Below are positions 1-11,762 of a DNA stretch of 64,000 nucleotides, in pieces. The DNA is taken from contig JAKCWW010001201.1 in the NCBI GenBank assembly GCA_026260175.1, forward strand, positions 1 to 64,000, written 5' to 3'. Position 1 is the stretch's first letter. Each line of letters starts with the position of its first letter. The stretch is from Reticulitermes lucifugus (lineage: Eukaryota; Arthropoda; Insecta; Blattodea; Rhinotermitidae). Under the pieces are notes generated by a model. That model saw only the letters and a program-made list of their open reading frames with translations. It searched no databases and was not told the origin of the DNA. The translations under genes were made by a program, and so were the position numbers.

Positions 1-13
1 ATTGTAAAATGTA

Positions 14-52
14 CCCCTACACGTGTTTCGATCCTCGGATCATCGTCAGGGG
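14..52 (-). ncRNA. hammerhead-ribozyme-like motif (left arm of the element at 1-345)
   Basis: Read on the - strand: stem I CCC, core CTGACGA (complement of 43-49), stem II GATC with its loop, GAAA (complement of 26-29), palindromic CACGTG as stem III, cleavage triplet GTA (complement of 18-20), then GGGG closing stem I. One extra T lies between the core and stem II, as in all copies in this window. Confidence 0.6.
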
Positions 53-213
53 TTTTTTTAAAACAACATTTTAACTACGACTTTAACATAAATCATAAGT
101 TTTAATGTTTTATGAATTTTAAAATTCAGATATTTTAAAACAAATATTAAGACATGAGTGCTATTGGACCCTTCAAAATATGCAGTTGAAGTGATAGTGG
201 CTTTTAAAAAAAA

Positions 214-251
214 CCCTGACGATGATCCGAGGATCGAAACACGAGTAGGGG
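214..251 (+). ncRNA. hammerhead-ribozyme-like motif (right arm of the element at 1-345)
   Basis: Core CTGACGA at 216-222, short stem II GATC/GATC with a CGAG loop, GAAA at 236-239, near-palindromic CACGAG, GTA at 245-247 and GGGG after it. Stem I is weaker than in the left arm (two G-C pairs) and stem III is eroded, so this copy may be inactive. Confidence 0.5.
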
Positions 252-345
252 TACATTTTACAATAAAAACTACAAAAAAGTGGTTTTACGTGTGCATTAG
301 TTGGTGTAAAATAAATTGAATTAGTGAAAATGCACAATATAAAAT

Positions 346-1490
346 TTGTAGAGAAATGTGTTAGTAGTCTTCCTTAGACACAATATCCAACGGCCATTAC
401 TTTGGTACCGTTATAGCGCCAAAATGTCATGACATCCAGTGAAACGCACTTCATACTGATCCATCACAGAAGTCGCGAATTGTTACAGCTTCAATATGCA
501 GGGCCGACGCTGAACCGAGCAGACTACGATCAGTTTGGTAATATGGCTAAGACACAAGGCAACTTTCCTTCTCAACTTATTTTCTCTCAAATCGGCCGAT
601 GCCACAGAAGGCATAACGAGCCACGCCACGCTGTATTTTGAAATATAAATATTGTTGTTCGGTGGTGGATGGGGTAAATGACGCGATAATGGGAGAGATC
701 GATACAAAGTCATTCACATTCGGGGCCATCCTCTAACAAACCTATTAAAAGTTCAATATGCGAAACAACACAAACAAAATGTGTGAGGTTAGGCCACTTC
801 AAATTACAACTCGGGCAATAAGGTAATGTTCCGTTTATATTCGTACCTTCACTACATACGATTATTGCCCAACGATTCGACTTTGTATTCTGCTATTACT
901 GTCCCAAAACGAAATGACTTCATACAATTGTAGCGTATCACAGTTAGGCAAGTATAGGTTTTCCTATTCCAGAAGTTGCACGAGTTGTTAATTTACTAGC
1001 AGAGAACGCGATTCAGATGAACAGTTTCTATACGAACCAATGGGAAGCGTGCAGAAGTAATGTATTCATATCATGTGTCATAAGCATACGGTAATCCACG
1101 TGGGCGGCTCAAACTGGAATAATTACAGTCTAAGCATTCATCCACTCGAGATCAATTGAAACGAAAGAACCAAGTCATACTTCTTTGTCACGCATCCCCG
1201 CCACGGGCAGCAAAAGTCAACCACTATATGTTTTACGAAGTGAAACAGGAACAACTTCCTTCTGTACAGCAAGTCCACAGTCCACCTCCCGACCAAATTA
1301 TGCAGATTTACTCTTACTTCTCCATTCTTTCGGATTGGCAAGTCTGATATATATCTGGGAGTCACATGAGAAGAGCTCAGAAATTTCGAGGTTTTCTCCC
1401 ACCAATCCGAATGAACGTTGGGACAGAACTTAAAAGTCCTGACAAGTATTTAAAACTGGTAAACGATAACCTGGTCAAGAAATGCTCCGA
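346..1490. other. unannotated 5' flank
   Basis: Several overlapping open frames of 60-89 codons on both strands, none resembling a known protein or each other. No repeat or RNA gene seen. Confidence 0.5.
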
Positions 1491-1695
1491 TTTTACGAAG
1501 CTCGAAAAAAGCCCGTCACCCCACACTCCCCTGTGCCACTCTAATCCATACAACTACCTCAAACCCTTTACACTTAAAATTCATATTAATATTTTACGAA
1601 GCTCGAAACCAGTCCGTCACTCGGCACTCCCCTGATCCACTCTAATCCAACCAACAACCTCAAACCCTACATACTCTAGATGTACATTAATGTTT
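1491..1695. repeat. two-copy tandem duplication, unit about 102 bp
   Basis: The unit starting TTTTACGAAGCTCGAAA at 1491 begins again at 1593. Both copies share CACTCCCCTG, CCACTCTAATCCA and CCTCAAACCCT in the same order and end near ATTAAT. Scattered differences show an old duplication. Confidence 0.85.
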
Positions 1696-1727
1696 TCTTC
1701 CCACTACCTAAGTGCCGATCACAGTGG

Positions 1728-1905
1728 CCAGGCGGCTTAGCTCGTGTGCGGTCTTCTACTGATAGAGAAATCGTCGTGCGATTCCCAGCAGGTTAAGAAA
1801 ATTTTATTTTTACTAAAACGTCCAGACTGGTTCTGGGGCCCACACAACCTCCTGGCTAAGGGGTACCAGTTTCTCAGTGCTACACGGATTTACTCACAAA
1901 GTTCC
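1728..1905 (+). mobile_element. diverged SINE, family B
   Basis: A tRNA-like head (TTAGCTCGTGTGCGG, then GCGATTCCCAGC as a worn B box) is followed by a body with GTCCAGACTGGTTCTGGGG and GGGGTACC. These align in order with GTCTAGACCAGTCCTGGA and TGGGTACC in the better copy at 11472-11762. An old family B insertion. Confidence 0.55.
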
Positions 1906-2569
1906 AGTAAGAACACGTAGGAAAATTTATAATCAAACACCATATCACTTTCTGTCCACATACAAATAATGTTACATGATTAAAATAAACAAAATTTACA
2001 TTTCAAATTTTACGTGTAACTGACGATAGTAGCCTAATGGGGCATACACAATGGGCAACAACTATACCGTGTAAAACGAAAGGTAACCAGTCACTAAAGG
2101 TACGCTGCATGCACAATTAAAGGGTGGGGGGCGTTAGAGTATTCCTTTTTCTGAGGCTATTGATAACAACTCAATGTAGTTCACATTTAAGGGTACGAAA
2201 ATCTATCGTTCGGTCACCAATAGCAACCAATCAATACGCACGAAAACCTTAAATCATTTAAGGACAGTGCCTACTAATATTAACTCCTTGAACAATGTTC
2301 CGAAATACAGAATAATCAAAACAGAACGTCACCAGCTGTGCGCATTTCATTCTCTGAAACGCTGCCAGACGTTTTGTAACGTACATACACAATGAATCAA
2401 CAACACGGTTCTATAAATTCCTTGTCGTGTTAGTAATAAGTAATAAATTAAACGCGTCAAAACTCTAAGTTTTACAAATCCTGTGCTAAGAGCAGCAGCA
2501 ACAGCAACGTTCACCAATGAAACCATCGATGCCCTAGCTTAATTTCATTTCCTTTTCACTTATCCAAGA

Positions 2570-2571
<2 letters not shown>
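1906..2571. other. unannotated 5' flank
   Basis: AT-rich, no open frame of note and no repeat family recognised. Confidence 0.5.

Positions 2572-2600
<29 letters not shown>
2572..2600. repeat. (TA)n microsatellite
   Basis: About 14 uninterrupted TA units. Confidence 0.97.
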
Positions 2601-2603
<3 letters not shown>

Positions 2604-2607
2604 CTGT

Positions 2608-3220
2608 TGACTAGATTACATTTTCTCATAAACTATGAAATACGAAGTTCACATGGATATCGATTTGATATCCTAATCGTGACGTCAAGTAATGTTATCA
2701 CCGGAAAGCATGCAACGAACATCGAAAAATACCATTCTGGAATACGTCTACCTGGAATACTTTACGGTATGCAACAACATGTAAGCAGTTTCCGACGGCA
2801 CAGAGTACGGGAGGAACACAACATTCTGCACCCAGATGCTAACACTACAGACAATCCACAGTCCAACACGTATCATACAAAACAACACTGCACTGCGACA
2901 ACAGTGCACAGACGTGATAAAAAAAACTCACACCACTGCAAAATCAGAGTTAGAGATGGAAGACAAAATCAAGATGAGGATACGAAAACAAGAGAAAATA
3001 GCACCGAAAAATGTTCACACGAAAACAACTGTTATGTAACATCATGAGTAAAGGAGGAAAAAGACTCCGTGCAAAATCGAGAAACGATTATGACGTCCAA
3101 CGACGTTTAACGATGAACAAAACGAAATGATATAATAGGATATGACGTGTACCCTGCACTAAGACTAAGGCAGTGAATAATTGACTTGGTAAAACACAGT
3201 CCTAGTACGGGAATACGTCG
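2608..3220. other. stretch without a recognised gene
   Basis: The longest open frame here (146 codons, + strand, ending at 3047) opens only with a TTG codon and has a low-complexity Asn/His/Lys/Thr-rich composition. It is not called as a gene. Confidence 0.5.
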
Positions 3221-3223
3221 TAC

Positions 3224-3270
<47 letters not shown>
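3224..3270. repeat. (AAT)n microsatellite
   Basis: About 15 uninterrupted AAT units. Confidence 0.97.
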
Positions 3271-3271
<1 letters not shown>

Positions 3272-4705
3272 GCCGCGTGCCAGACCACACTGACATTTTT
3301 TTCATAATTTGTAATTTCTTGTCTGAGAAGATTCCCTTGCCGCCCTTATCGGGAACAATTACTGACGTCATTCAAATACGGAAAGCAAATTGCGTATAAC
3401 AAGCTACAATTCTCTCTTCAGATGTCACTATTTATTTACGCCTCTCATTAACATGTCTTTTCAGTTACATTTTAGAATCGAATTATCTTGTCCGTCTAGC
3501 AATTTAATATCTATAAAACACGTTTTGCCCCTTATTTTTGGGGAAGGAATCTATTTGCAAGTTTCGTTTCCTTAAACATTTAGTATAAATATTTCTAAAT
3601 AAAATATTCGTCAGCCGCCTCAGACAACAGGGCAAAACTCATAAAGGTTTGTTGTTGTAGATAAATCACTTATAAAATCTCGTTTCTTTAAAAAAAACTG
3701 AAAATTCTCCCACACCAGGTAATAGTTTCGTTAACACGGTAACCATCTACTAATTCAAAAAATTCTGTAGCTGCTCTCGTCCACTATTAAAATTAATACA
3801 CTCATATAAAATCTCCTTTAAATTTGATTTCATCAACGTAATTAATTCTAAAAATTTATATTTCATATCTTCGCGTTGTTTCCGAATGTACTGTATGAGG
3901 GAACGCGGACAGTTCCTCCAGTTTCAGCACGCTTTCCTCGAAAAGAAAAACTCCTCTCAATAAATAAAACTCACATCGTACGAATTATTTGTTTAAACAC
4001 CATTCGCGGGGATATTTGTACAGCACACATGCGGGCAGGTAGCAGAAAGCCTCCCCGTCACCGCCGAAAGCAGCAAAACGCAGGCGCTCAGATTGCACCG
4101 GCGCTCTGAGACGCCATACGGAGTCAACCCGCCCTCCACCCCAACACACACATCCATACACACGTCCTCCTTCCTATACATCAAACAGTTACAGGGTGGG
4201 GGAAAGAAAGCATTCTCGCACAGACATCGTCGAGAAACTTCATCCACCTCTCTTCAGTTCGCTCTCGAATTCGACTACCTCACGGCAAGGCGCGTGTCTT
4301 CGAACGTTATTCACAGACGCTGCGGTATGACAACTTGGCTTGACTGTTGAGAACGTTAACACATTCCTGGTGTCAGTCACGTCACCAAAGCTTCTAACTT
4401 AACGCACTCCTTTTTTTTACGCATAGGCTGGGCAAATATAGCGACTTTATAAACTGTACAGAAAATTATTACCTCACAACAGCAAACACCTGACTTCCAA
4501 CGCCATACATACAAACATACGAAATAAAAAAAAACTGGTGCCAAATTCTTTTAAGTTATAGCAATTCCATGTACGTTAATGTTAGAACAATCCGTTCCAG
4601 ATACGAAGAGAAAAACGCAATTTACTGCGACATCCCACGGTGATATTCAAGGTAACGCGACACAAAGAATGAAGCGGAGAGGGGAAAAATCATTTGAAGT
4701 GCACA
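3271..4705 (+). other. 5' flank / presumed 5'-UTR and promoter region of the receptor gene
   Basis: AT-rich to about 3990, then a GC-richer stretch with CA-rich runs to about 4330, then AT-rich again to the receptor ATG. Contains the possible initiator at 4254 and a CRE-like CACGTCAC at 4377-4384. No coding frame is credible here. How far the transcript extends upstream cannot be told from the sequence. Confidence 0.4.
4254..4259 (+). promoter_or_regulatory. possible initiator (TCAGTT) in the 5' flank of the receptor gene
   Basis: TCAGTT matches the arthropod initiator consensus and lies about 450 bases before the receptor ATG, at the end of a locally GC-richer stretch (about 4010-4330). No TATA box at the right distance and no convincing downstream promoter element were found. 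A 5'-UTR starting here would contain a seven-codon upstream frame beginning at 4327. This is a motif match only; the true transcription start may lie elsewhere or beyond further non-coding exons. Confidence 0.18.
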
Positions 4706-5075
4706 ATGAATGAGGCATTTTTACACAACATAGTGAGCAGCGATTACTATATAGACCAAGACGCCATTCCTGTTGGTTCAAGTTCAGTCAACGTAACCGG
4801 TGCTAGTGACAATACAGTGGATCAGTGTGTTAATAATAGTGTTAACGCCTGTGATGTCAGTGCTGAGGATGTGACGAATATTAACAATTGGTGGGCACTT
4901 CTGGCGCTTGCATTAGTGCTGGGCACGGCGGCAGGGAATATCTTAGTGTGCCTGGCTATCACATGGGAGAGAAGACTGCAGAATGTTACCAACTATTTCC
5001 TTATGTCACTAGCCATAACAGACTTGATGGTCGCTGTACTCGTTATGCCGCTAGGAATTCTAACGCTTGTCAGAG
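4706..5075 (+). CDS. 5-HT2: 5-HT2-type serotonin receptor, coding exon 1 (N-terminus, TM1, TM2)
   Basis: First coding exon of a class A amine GPCR at the plasma membrane; 5-HT2 receptors couple serotonin to Gq and phospholipase C. The ATG at 4706 is chosen because an in-frame TGA lies at 4670-4672 and no other ATG intervenes. Residues 1-62 are an extracellular tail without a signal peptide, with N-glycosylation sequons at N29 (NVT) and N43 (NNS). TM1 follows, with the GN..V motif (N78 = N1.50). Intracellular loop 1 comes next, then TM2 with LAITD (D106 = D2.50, the sodium-site Asp) and the VMPLGILTLVRG end typical of insect 5-HT2 receptors. The donor AGAG|GTAAGT is strong; the exon ends in phase 1 and joins exon 2 across a split Gly codon. 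From memory, the protein and its later loop most resemble the Drosophila 5-HT2A / 5-HT2alpha type. The family call is firm, the subtype less so. Confidence 0.95.
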
Positions 5076-5089
5076 GTAAGTTCCGTTCA

Positions 5090-6324
5090 GGTTGACACGC
5101 TTCAGGGAATTTCTAAGTCAAAAATAGAGTTCGCTGACTGAGTAGCGGAAATCGGGTTCACATCAGCATGCACGAAATATGGAAATGTGCCTTGAAACAC
5201 TTATATAAGAAAACATTTTTACACAAAGTTCCATTTGTCTGTCGTTTCGACACTGTGAATAGGAAAGACAAAAATTATACAATCTCACACAACTTTTCCT
5301 TAGAAAAATGAAGTCGAAATTGTTTTAAAAATTCGTTCGCGCGCGCTAGGAGTGTATGGATAGAGCAGACGGAATCACAGCCCTGCGGAAACGCAATAAC
5401 ACTATGCTACAAAGTTAACCACAGCTGCAACTTTACTTCAAAACATATACGTACAGCATTCACAAAGGCATTTTGTGTGATGCTGGCGTAAACAAAATCA
5501 GGATGGCAGAAGTTACAAAGAGACATGTTAATATTCACCACAAGTACAAAGCAAAACTAGCGTTTATTGCAATTTTAAAAAGATGGCTTATGAATTCCTA
5601 AAAGCGTGTCTTGCCTCTTTGAACAATTACGTTTCTCTCTTTCACTAGCGTATTTAAAACCCGGATGAGAAAGACTTAAATATTCTAAGCAGACACAATT
5701 TCATGTTACTCGTACAATCCTCAAACGGTAATTACCATTTCCAATCATGGTCCCTTTCCTTAGCTGAACTAAGTGACACGCACTTATATTCATGCTTGCA
5801 ACCATTAGCAACTGTTTCGAGGACGCAGCCGTGTAGATGACTTGTAACGTACAATAAGAGAGCTGAGGAACAATACAGACGCCTCAAACCGAATGTCGGC
5901 ATTGTTATAACGTTTCTGTCGTGCGAAGTTTCATATCCTGAATTAAACTGTTCGACAGTTCCTTCAATATTCAGCACGTTCTTTGATTCGTCGGTACCAC
6001 ACGTTCAGGAAGTAAATTACCTTGCGTCCGGCGCAACCTCGCGTCATAAGCGTTGCAATCTGTGTTTCACATAAGATACAGCGAGGCTTACAAACCGAAT
6101 TTTTACAAAGAGGTGCTTTGTTGTTATCAGGATAAACAAATCAAGTATGAAAATGTCCGTGTTTGTAGGTAAGACTGCGGAGATAAGAAGCTCTTTTAGT
6201 TTTAAGGAGAACCACTCAATGTGGCAAGGACCGTATTGAAATGAAGTTAGGCTACGGGGTGGCGACCGCGTAAACGGGGTTGGACTCCGGGCAAGAACAG
6301 AAGCTGTTTCGCTTCTCCAAAATA
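5090..6324. other. first part of intron 1, unannotated
   Basis: No repeat family or coding frame recognised. Confidence 0.5.
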
Positions 6325-6490
6325 TGCATATCGCTTGTGGGACCCACCCAGCCTACTATCCAAAGGGTAAAGGGGGCCCTCTACCCGGGGGAAAGACTGC
6401 CGTGGTGTGAAGCTGACCAGTTATTTCCATCTGAAGCAGACGTAAAGAATGCGTGGAGCTAACCCCACTCCCAAATATGCCCCTATGGTG
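6325..6490 (+). mobile_element. 3' fragment of a family B SINE
   Basis: GGGACCCACCCAGCCTACTAT at 6339 onward, then GGGTAA.., CGGGGGAAAGACTGCCGTGGTG and a GTGGAGCTAACCCCAC end, match the body and 3' part of the copy at 11472-11762 in order. The tRNA-like head is not recognisable upstream. Confidence 0.65.
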
Positions 6491-7339
6491 CGGTGCTTAA
6501 TTAAACACAGAAAGGAACTTACTTTTACTCGGTGTGAGAATGTGGAGAGGCTTCACCTGGCTGCGAATGCAAAACAAAAGAGGGCTCTTGTGAACAAGAC
6601 AATGAAGTTCCAGGTCCCCGAAATACCGGGAAATTACTTTACTAGTCGGGTTACGATCAGATTCCCATGGATTGTGTTCCGTGGAGTGGTATGAAGAGGT
6701 CACTGAATTTCATGTAAACGAAAGTTGTGTACACGGATGTTCCTAATCCGCCATTCAATCCCCCTCCCATCAAATTGTCAATAAGCCTCATAAAAGCTCA
6801 AAGGAACAACAAAACGATAAAAGTTGTGTTAAACCTGAAACAAGGGAAAATTCCTGCAGAGAACGTGTTTGACTGGGGCGATCGCACTGAAAATTTGACA
6901 AATTCAAACCCCTGTTCTAGTCAACAGTTGTGCCAGAAGACAATGCCTTCGCACAGTTTCAGGGACATGATGACATCTTCCGGTAAGATGGACAACCTGC
7001 GTTTCCGAACAACCCGAAGTGGATGGCAGGAAGTTTCCAATTTCTTGATCTCCAGATTCGTCCAAACCCAGTCCATTATTTTCTTGGGGGTGGAGAGGAA
7101 TTTATATAGGGAACAAAGCGCAGCCCTCAAATGTAACATCGCTGCAAGTCCTAAGGGGAAATACTAGAAGCTACGCCTACAGTTATCAAAAGAACAGCTG
7201 AATTACATATGACGCGGATACTTGCCAATGCTACACTAAATGCGGAGATCATATAGATGCAAATCACAATAATATAAATTAACTGTTACCTGCGTATAAA
7301 CTTCCATCGGATTCAATAACAAGCCAACACGCAGCGTCG
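6491..7339. other. unannotated intron 1 sequence
   Basis: Contains a 146-codon + frame (to 7167) that does not open with ATG and shows no domain or known similarity; considered chance. Confidence 0.45.
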
Positions 7340-7354
7340 GAGTTTATATTATCA

Positions 7355-7396
7355 GTAATCATACGTGTTTCGGATAGCCGCCATCGTCGAGGGTCT
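7355..7396 (-). ncRNA. degenerate hammerhead-like motif, probable Penelope-like remnant
   Basis: On the - strand a worn core (around 7384-7391) is followed by ATGGCGG...TATCC and a clear CCGAAACACGTA block (TTTC at 7368-7371). The order of blocks matches the intact copies but the core and stems are eroded. Confidence 0.4.
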
Positions 7397-8813
7397 TACA
7401 TTATTTTATGAAAGTTATTACAGAACATAAAAACCAATGATTTTAAAAGTTTGAGGTTGAGGAGCTCTGGATTATGGCACCTATATCTTTAGGGAGGCAG
7501 AAGGTTCCTGCCGAATGTGCCGCAATGAAGCCACAGCCCTTATAGAAAACAATTTATAACAGCCAGTCTAGAGCTTCAAAATCGATATTTCCCGAATACA
7601 AAGAAGCAGTACATATCATCTTTCTCAAGACATGAGACACTAGATTAACATTTCGGTAACCAACCGAAGCAACTGCACTACAGCAAATACAAGCCTAGTG
7701 TTTACGTTTCAATCCCTGCAACAAGCGGCGGGCATCCTTTCTACAATTTAAAGAACGAATTACAAACATTTCTACCCGTGGAACATAAATGCACCTATTT
7801 ACGTAACAGGAAATATGAACAGCTTAATATTCCTAGCGCTTTTAGCCCAGTTTGCTTTCTGACAAAGTACTACAAAAGTTGGCTTATATGATCACCGTGT
7901 TGTCTGCGATCCCGGCATTTCAATTTCTGAAACTGGTAGCGCATTTTCTCTACATATGACATTAACATTACGTCGTTGTGGGCCACTCAAATTTCGTGAA
8001 TACTTAAATTAAGACACGCGCAGGAAGGTACGAAATTTGTACCTTCAGGTGCAACGAAACGCCGTGCATTAGCAATGTACTCTGTCCTTTGATAGTACTG
8101 ATAATGTATACGTGCCTACACATAATCGTACAGAATAATTATATTTATGGGATTAATTGTAAAATGGCCGTTTCGCCACTGATAAGAACTGAGATAAGAT
8201 ACTCAACATACACCTACATAACGATCATCAAAACCAAAAACACAAACATCTGTTTCATTTAACTGTCCAATTCACACTCACGAAAGGCTAGTTAAATCTA
8301 ACATTCCTATAACAACAGAATATACTTAATCATTTAAACAACCTCAAAGCTACTGAGACTGAGATATAAATAATCAGAGTTTGCACCAGTAAATCGATAA
8401 TCTATTTTAGTAATGTGGAGTGACTTCAATATGTGTCGACTGAGCATAATAACATAATATTCGCGAACTGTGTATCTATTTGCGTTAGAAGCGTTGTCAA
8501 GGTTCACAGTCGGAGCAACATAAAGTGAACCCCTCGTAAAAAAAATTAAGTAGCCTATTCTGCTCTGGTCACAGATTCAGAACAAAATTAATAAATAATA
8601 CTGCATGTTTTGTATATTATCAAACTTTTACATTTCTTCTTATGACGCAGTGAAAATGTCTTCTGTTGTCTACGGGCTCCAATATTATTTTTACTCCCAA
8701 TTAAAACACTACATAGTTGGCAAAAAAATGAGCTTATCTTACCTTCTAAGTATCTTTAAAATAACGATAAAAACTGAAGGCCTTGACACCTTACCTGAAA
8801 AGAAGAAATAGAG
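7397..8813. other. unannotated intron 1 sequence
   Basis: AT-rich with short frames only; nothing recognised. Confidence 0.5.
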
Positions 8814-9029
8814 TTGCATCAACATACAGCACACTACAATAAACTTGTATCAACATATAACACACTAAAATAAACTTGCATCAACATATAACACACTACA
8901 ATAAACTTGCATCAAGATATAACAACCTACAATAAACTAGCATCAACATATAACACACTACAATAAACTTGCATCAACATATAACACACTACAATACACT
9001 TGCATCAAGATATAACAAACTACAATAAA
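8814..9029. repeat. 31-bp minisatellite, about 7 units
   Basis: The unit CTTGCATCAACATATAAC plus ACACTACAATAAA repeats about seven times with few differences (CATCAAG for CATCAAC in two units; CAACCTAC or CAAACTAC variants). The array begins just after a 68-codon frame and ends in ATAAATCAAACAAC. Confidence 0.93.
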
Positions 9030-11073
9030 TCAAACAACACTTACCGAGACTTTTAATTTTCCTAATATAAACTCAAATTAAAACCTAAATATTAAATGCT
9101 GTCCGGATAAGTAAATGACAATTCTGTTCCACAAATATGAGTAACAACATTCACTGTAAACACGTCGTATGTGCATTTAGTAAGACAAATATACATGCTC
9201 AATAGTGTCTAATGAAATTACAGCAGAACATCCAGAAACACGAACGCAACATTAAACCTTATTTTAAATTACATCCCACAACAAACATACTTTCAAACTA
9301 TGGTTCGTTCACTGAACACCAAAAAGTAGCAAAAACAAATGAGAGACACTTAATGTACGAGAGACGCGGGTGGACAGTTGTGCCAACGATGGATGCTATT
9401 TACTCTCGCGCAGAAGACAGAACTGTCAAAGCCACAAGAAAGGTCTAAGTAACAAAAAAGTCAGTAAATGAAAGGGGTGTGGACAAACAAATACTGAGTG
9501 CTGGAAAAATTTGTTCATTTAAACCAGGGCACTTTTGATATACGTAAGTCGAGCAAAACAACTGAACAGCCAGTACAATATGAGATGTTCCATGAAAATG
9601 GTGCGAATCCAGAGAAGAGAGAAGGTGTGATGATGCGGCAGACTAAATGCATTTTTCATGTACTCTTTATTCAGCGTCAATTAATGTAATCCTGAGTTGA
9701 GGTCGTTAATCATAATCAGAGCCAACCACACTAAATACAGAACTCAAATGATGCAACATGTTGGAATAAAGCGGCTAGTATACACCGCAAATAATTTAGC
9801 CTTGTTCACAACTCCAGTTTTTATTTTAAACCTCTTCTGTTATTTAATATTAATTTTTGCCAACACAGAAACGCCAACTTAAATTAAACTGAATCATTAT
9901 CTACCATTCCTATGCGCATAACGACAAAATTATGGAACAGACATGAGACCACTTTAAAGTGATGCGCAGAAGCTTGACAGGTGAAACAAAAAAGGGGAGG
10001 AAGGCTAAAGTACTGTTCATCACAACTCTTAGTCAAAGTTATCTCAATCTGATCATTCGAAAATATATTTCTATCACACAAAATGTTTGTCTTCCACCGG
10101 CTTGCTTCGGCCATGTGTGCATGGCAGTTTCTAGAAGCCCACATGTTTCACAGTGCATAAAGATGTCTGTTTCAAACACACGTCGCTATGCAACAATGCA
10201 CGATGCAATGCGAAACGGTATATTTTGGAATTTACCAGCACGGATCGCCGCGGAATTAAATTACAAAACCTGATTTTAGCTCTAAGAAAGAATAATTCAA
10301 TGTTTGTTTCTCGCAAGTGCACTAAATTTTATGCGAAAATTTAAAGTTACAATTCCGTTTTCTTTATTCATATTAAATTTCTCGTAGAAAATTAATTTAA
10401 TATACAACAGCAATAAAGACAATTTTATTGAAGATGTGTGATAAGGAAATAATATATATAATTCGTTTTATACTGTCCATTTTTTGAGAATTCAAGCAAC
10501 GAACGAGTAGCTACTCAGAACTGCTTTCTCCCCGGCTTCCGTGAAGTGAACCGGTAACTCTTCTCCAGGGCCCGTTGTGGGGTGTGGAAGATGAAAATAA
10601 CAGCATCGAGAGACTTATGTTTGTGTTTTAGCAAATGGACATAACAAAACTACGGGTAAAGCCTACATGAAACAAATCGATCGTAGTACAGACGAACTAA
10701 TTTCTTAATGGAAATAAAATTACATTAAGACGAGCTTCATAACCTGTAACCTTTCGCTGTTTTATTACGGTGATTAAACAGGAAGAGTGGACGCCACTGA
10801 CATTAGTAGACCCTACCTGTATGACTACAAAACGACATGATGCAATAAACCGCGTTTCAGAAATAAAACAAACCTATTTATGTAAAACTTAATATAAATA
10901 AAAAGTAATACACGCAAGTGTCACTATTCCCGTTCTTTATTCTTAGACAAACAAAACCAGCCTGTTCAAAATGTGGGACATTAACTCTTGCTGCTTAGCA
11001 CTTACGATCGATACACAAAGTCAGTTGCAATCGTTCGTACACATGTTATTACTAATCCCCAATAATACTGGAG
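9030..11073. other. unannotated intron 1 sequence
   Basis: Several open frames of 60-104 codons on both strands without recognisable similarity; no repeat family identified. Confidence 0.45.
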
Positions 11074-11361
11074 ACGGTGCAGCGTAGTCAGTACAGTGAC
11101 GAGGCATTGGACTCTACGATCCGGGGTTCGAATCCCAGCAACAGCAAAAGATTTAGCTCTTCTCCCAAAAAAGTCGAGAAAGGCTTTGGGGCCTCCCACT
11201 GAATGGGCACCAGGAGTAAAGCGGCCGGAGCGTGGGGCTCACTACCTACCTCCATGTAGTGCCGAGGATAATAATGAATGGAGCTATGCCTCCACCCCCT
11301 ATATACCTCCGTGGTGTACAGAGGTAAAAACTTTACCTCCACCTTTACCTTCTCCCCCAAT
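11074..11361 (+). mobile_element. SINE, family B (tRNA-derived)
   Basis: Pol III promoter-like head: A-box-like GCGTAGTCAGTA near 11082 and a perfect B box GGTTCGAATCCC at 11125-11136. The body shares ATGGGCACC, AAGCGGCCGGAGCG and GAATGGAGCTATGCCTC with the copy at 11472. It ends in a TTTACC-rich tail. The open frames across it are by-products of the repeat. Confidence 0.72.
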
Positions 11362-11471
11362 AATTTTGAACCAAATATCGCCCGAACTGGGAGCGCTAAA
11401 CACCGCATACACATTTACGGACATTCCAGAAGACCTCAAAATCAAAATCGTACGTTGTACCTTGATTGGCT

Positions 11472-11762
11472 GGGCCGGGATAGCGCAGTCGGTATAGCGA
11501 CTCGCTACGGGCTGGACGGTCCGGGGATCGAATCCCAGCGGTTGCGTGATTTTCCGCATCCGTCTAGACCAGTCCTGGACCCACCCAGCCTACTATACAA
11601 TGGGTACCGGGTCACTCCCGCGGGTAAACGGCCGTGGCGTGGCGTTGACCACCCACCCGCACATAGCGTCGAGGTTAAAGAAAGAATAGAGCTATACCTC
11701 TACTCCACATCCGGGCCTTCAAGACCTGTTCTAGCTAAACTTTTCCCTTTATCTTTTACCTC
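11472..11762 (+). mobile_element. SINE, family B (tRNA-derived), best copy
   Basis: A box TAGCGCAGTCGG at 11481-11492 and B box GGATCGAATCC at 11525-11535, spaced as in a tRNA gene. A unique body carries GGACCCACCCAGCC, TGGGTACC and CGGCCGTGGCGTGGCGTTGACC, followed by GAATAGAGCTATACCTCTACTCC. The tail is built of CTTTATCTTTTACC, a short-repeat tail instead of poly(A). It sits about 110 bp downstream of another copy in the same orientation. Confidence 0.82.

Larger units (their letters stand above)
1..345 (+). mobile_element. fold-back, probably Penelope-like element with two head-to-head hammerhead-like ends
   Basis: Bases 1-52 and 213-264 are near-perfect inverted repeats. Each arm carries a hammerhead-like core in opposite orientation. 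The sequence to the right (to about 345, with GTGCATTAGTTGGT and AGTGAAAATGCAC blocks) recurs to the right of the element at 23143-23455, so both belong to one family. No coding frame survives. The Penelope-like assignment is an inference from the hammerheads and the inverted terminal arrangement. Confidence 0.6.

Noticed and set aside
2607-3047. 146-codon open frame on the + strand
   Set aside because: Opens with TTG, low-complexity polar composition, no domain, sits just after a (TA)n run; most likely chance.
6727-7167. 146-codon open frame in intron 1
   Set aside because: Does not begin with ATG and shows no family pattern; treated as chance.
11125-11136. Possible functional tRNA gene because of a perfect B box
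   Set aside because: No closed acceptor stem, and the sequence continues into the SINE B body and tail.
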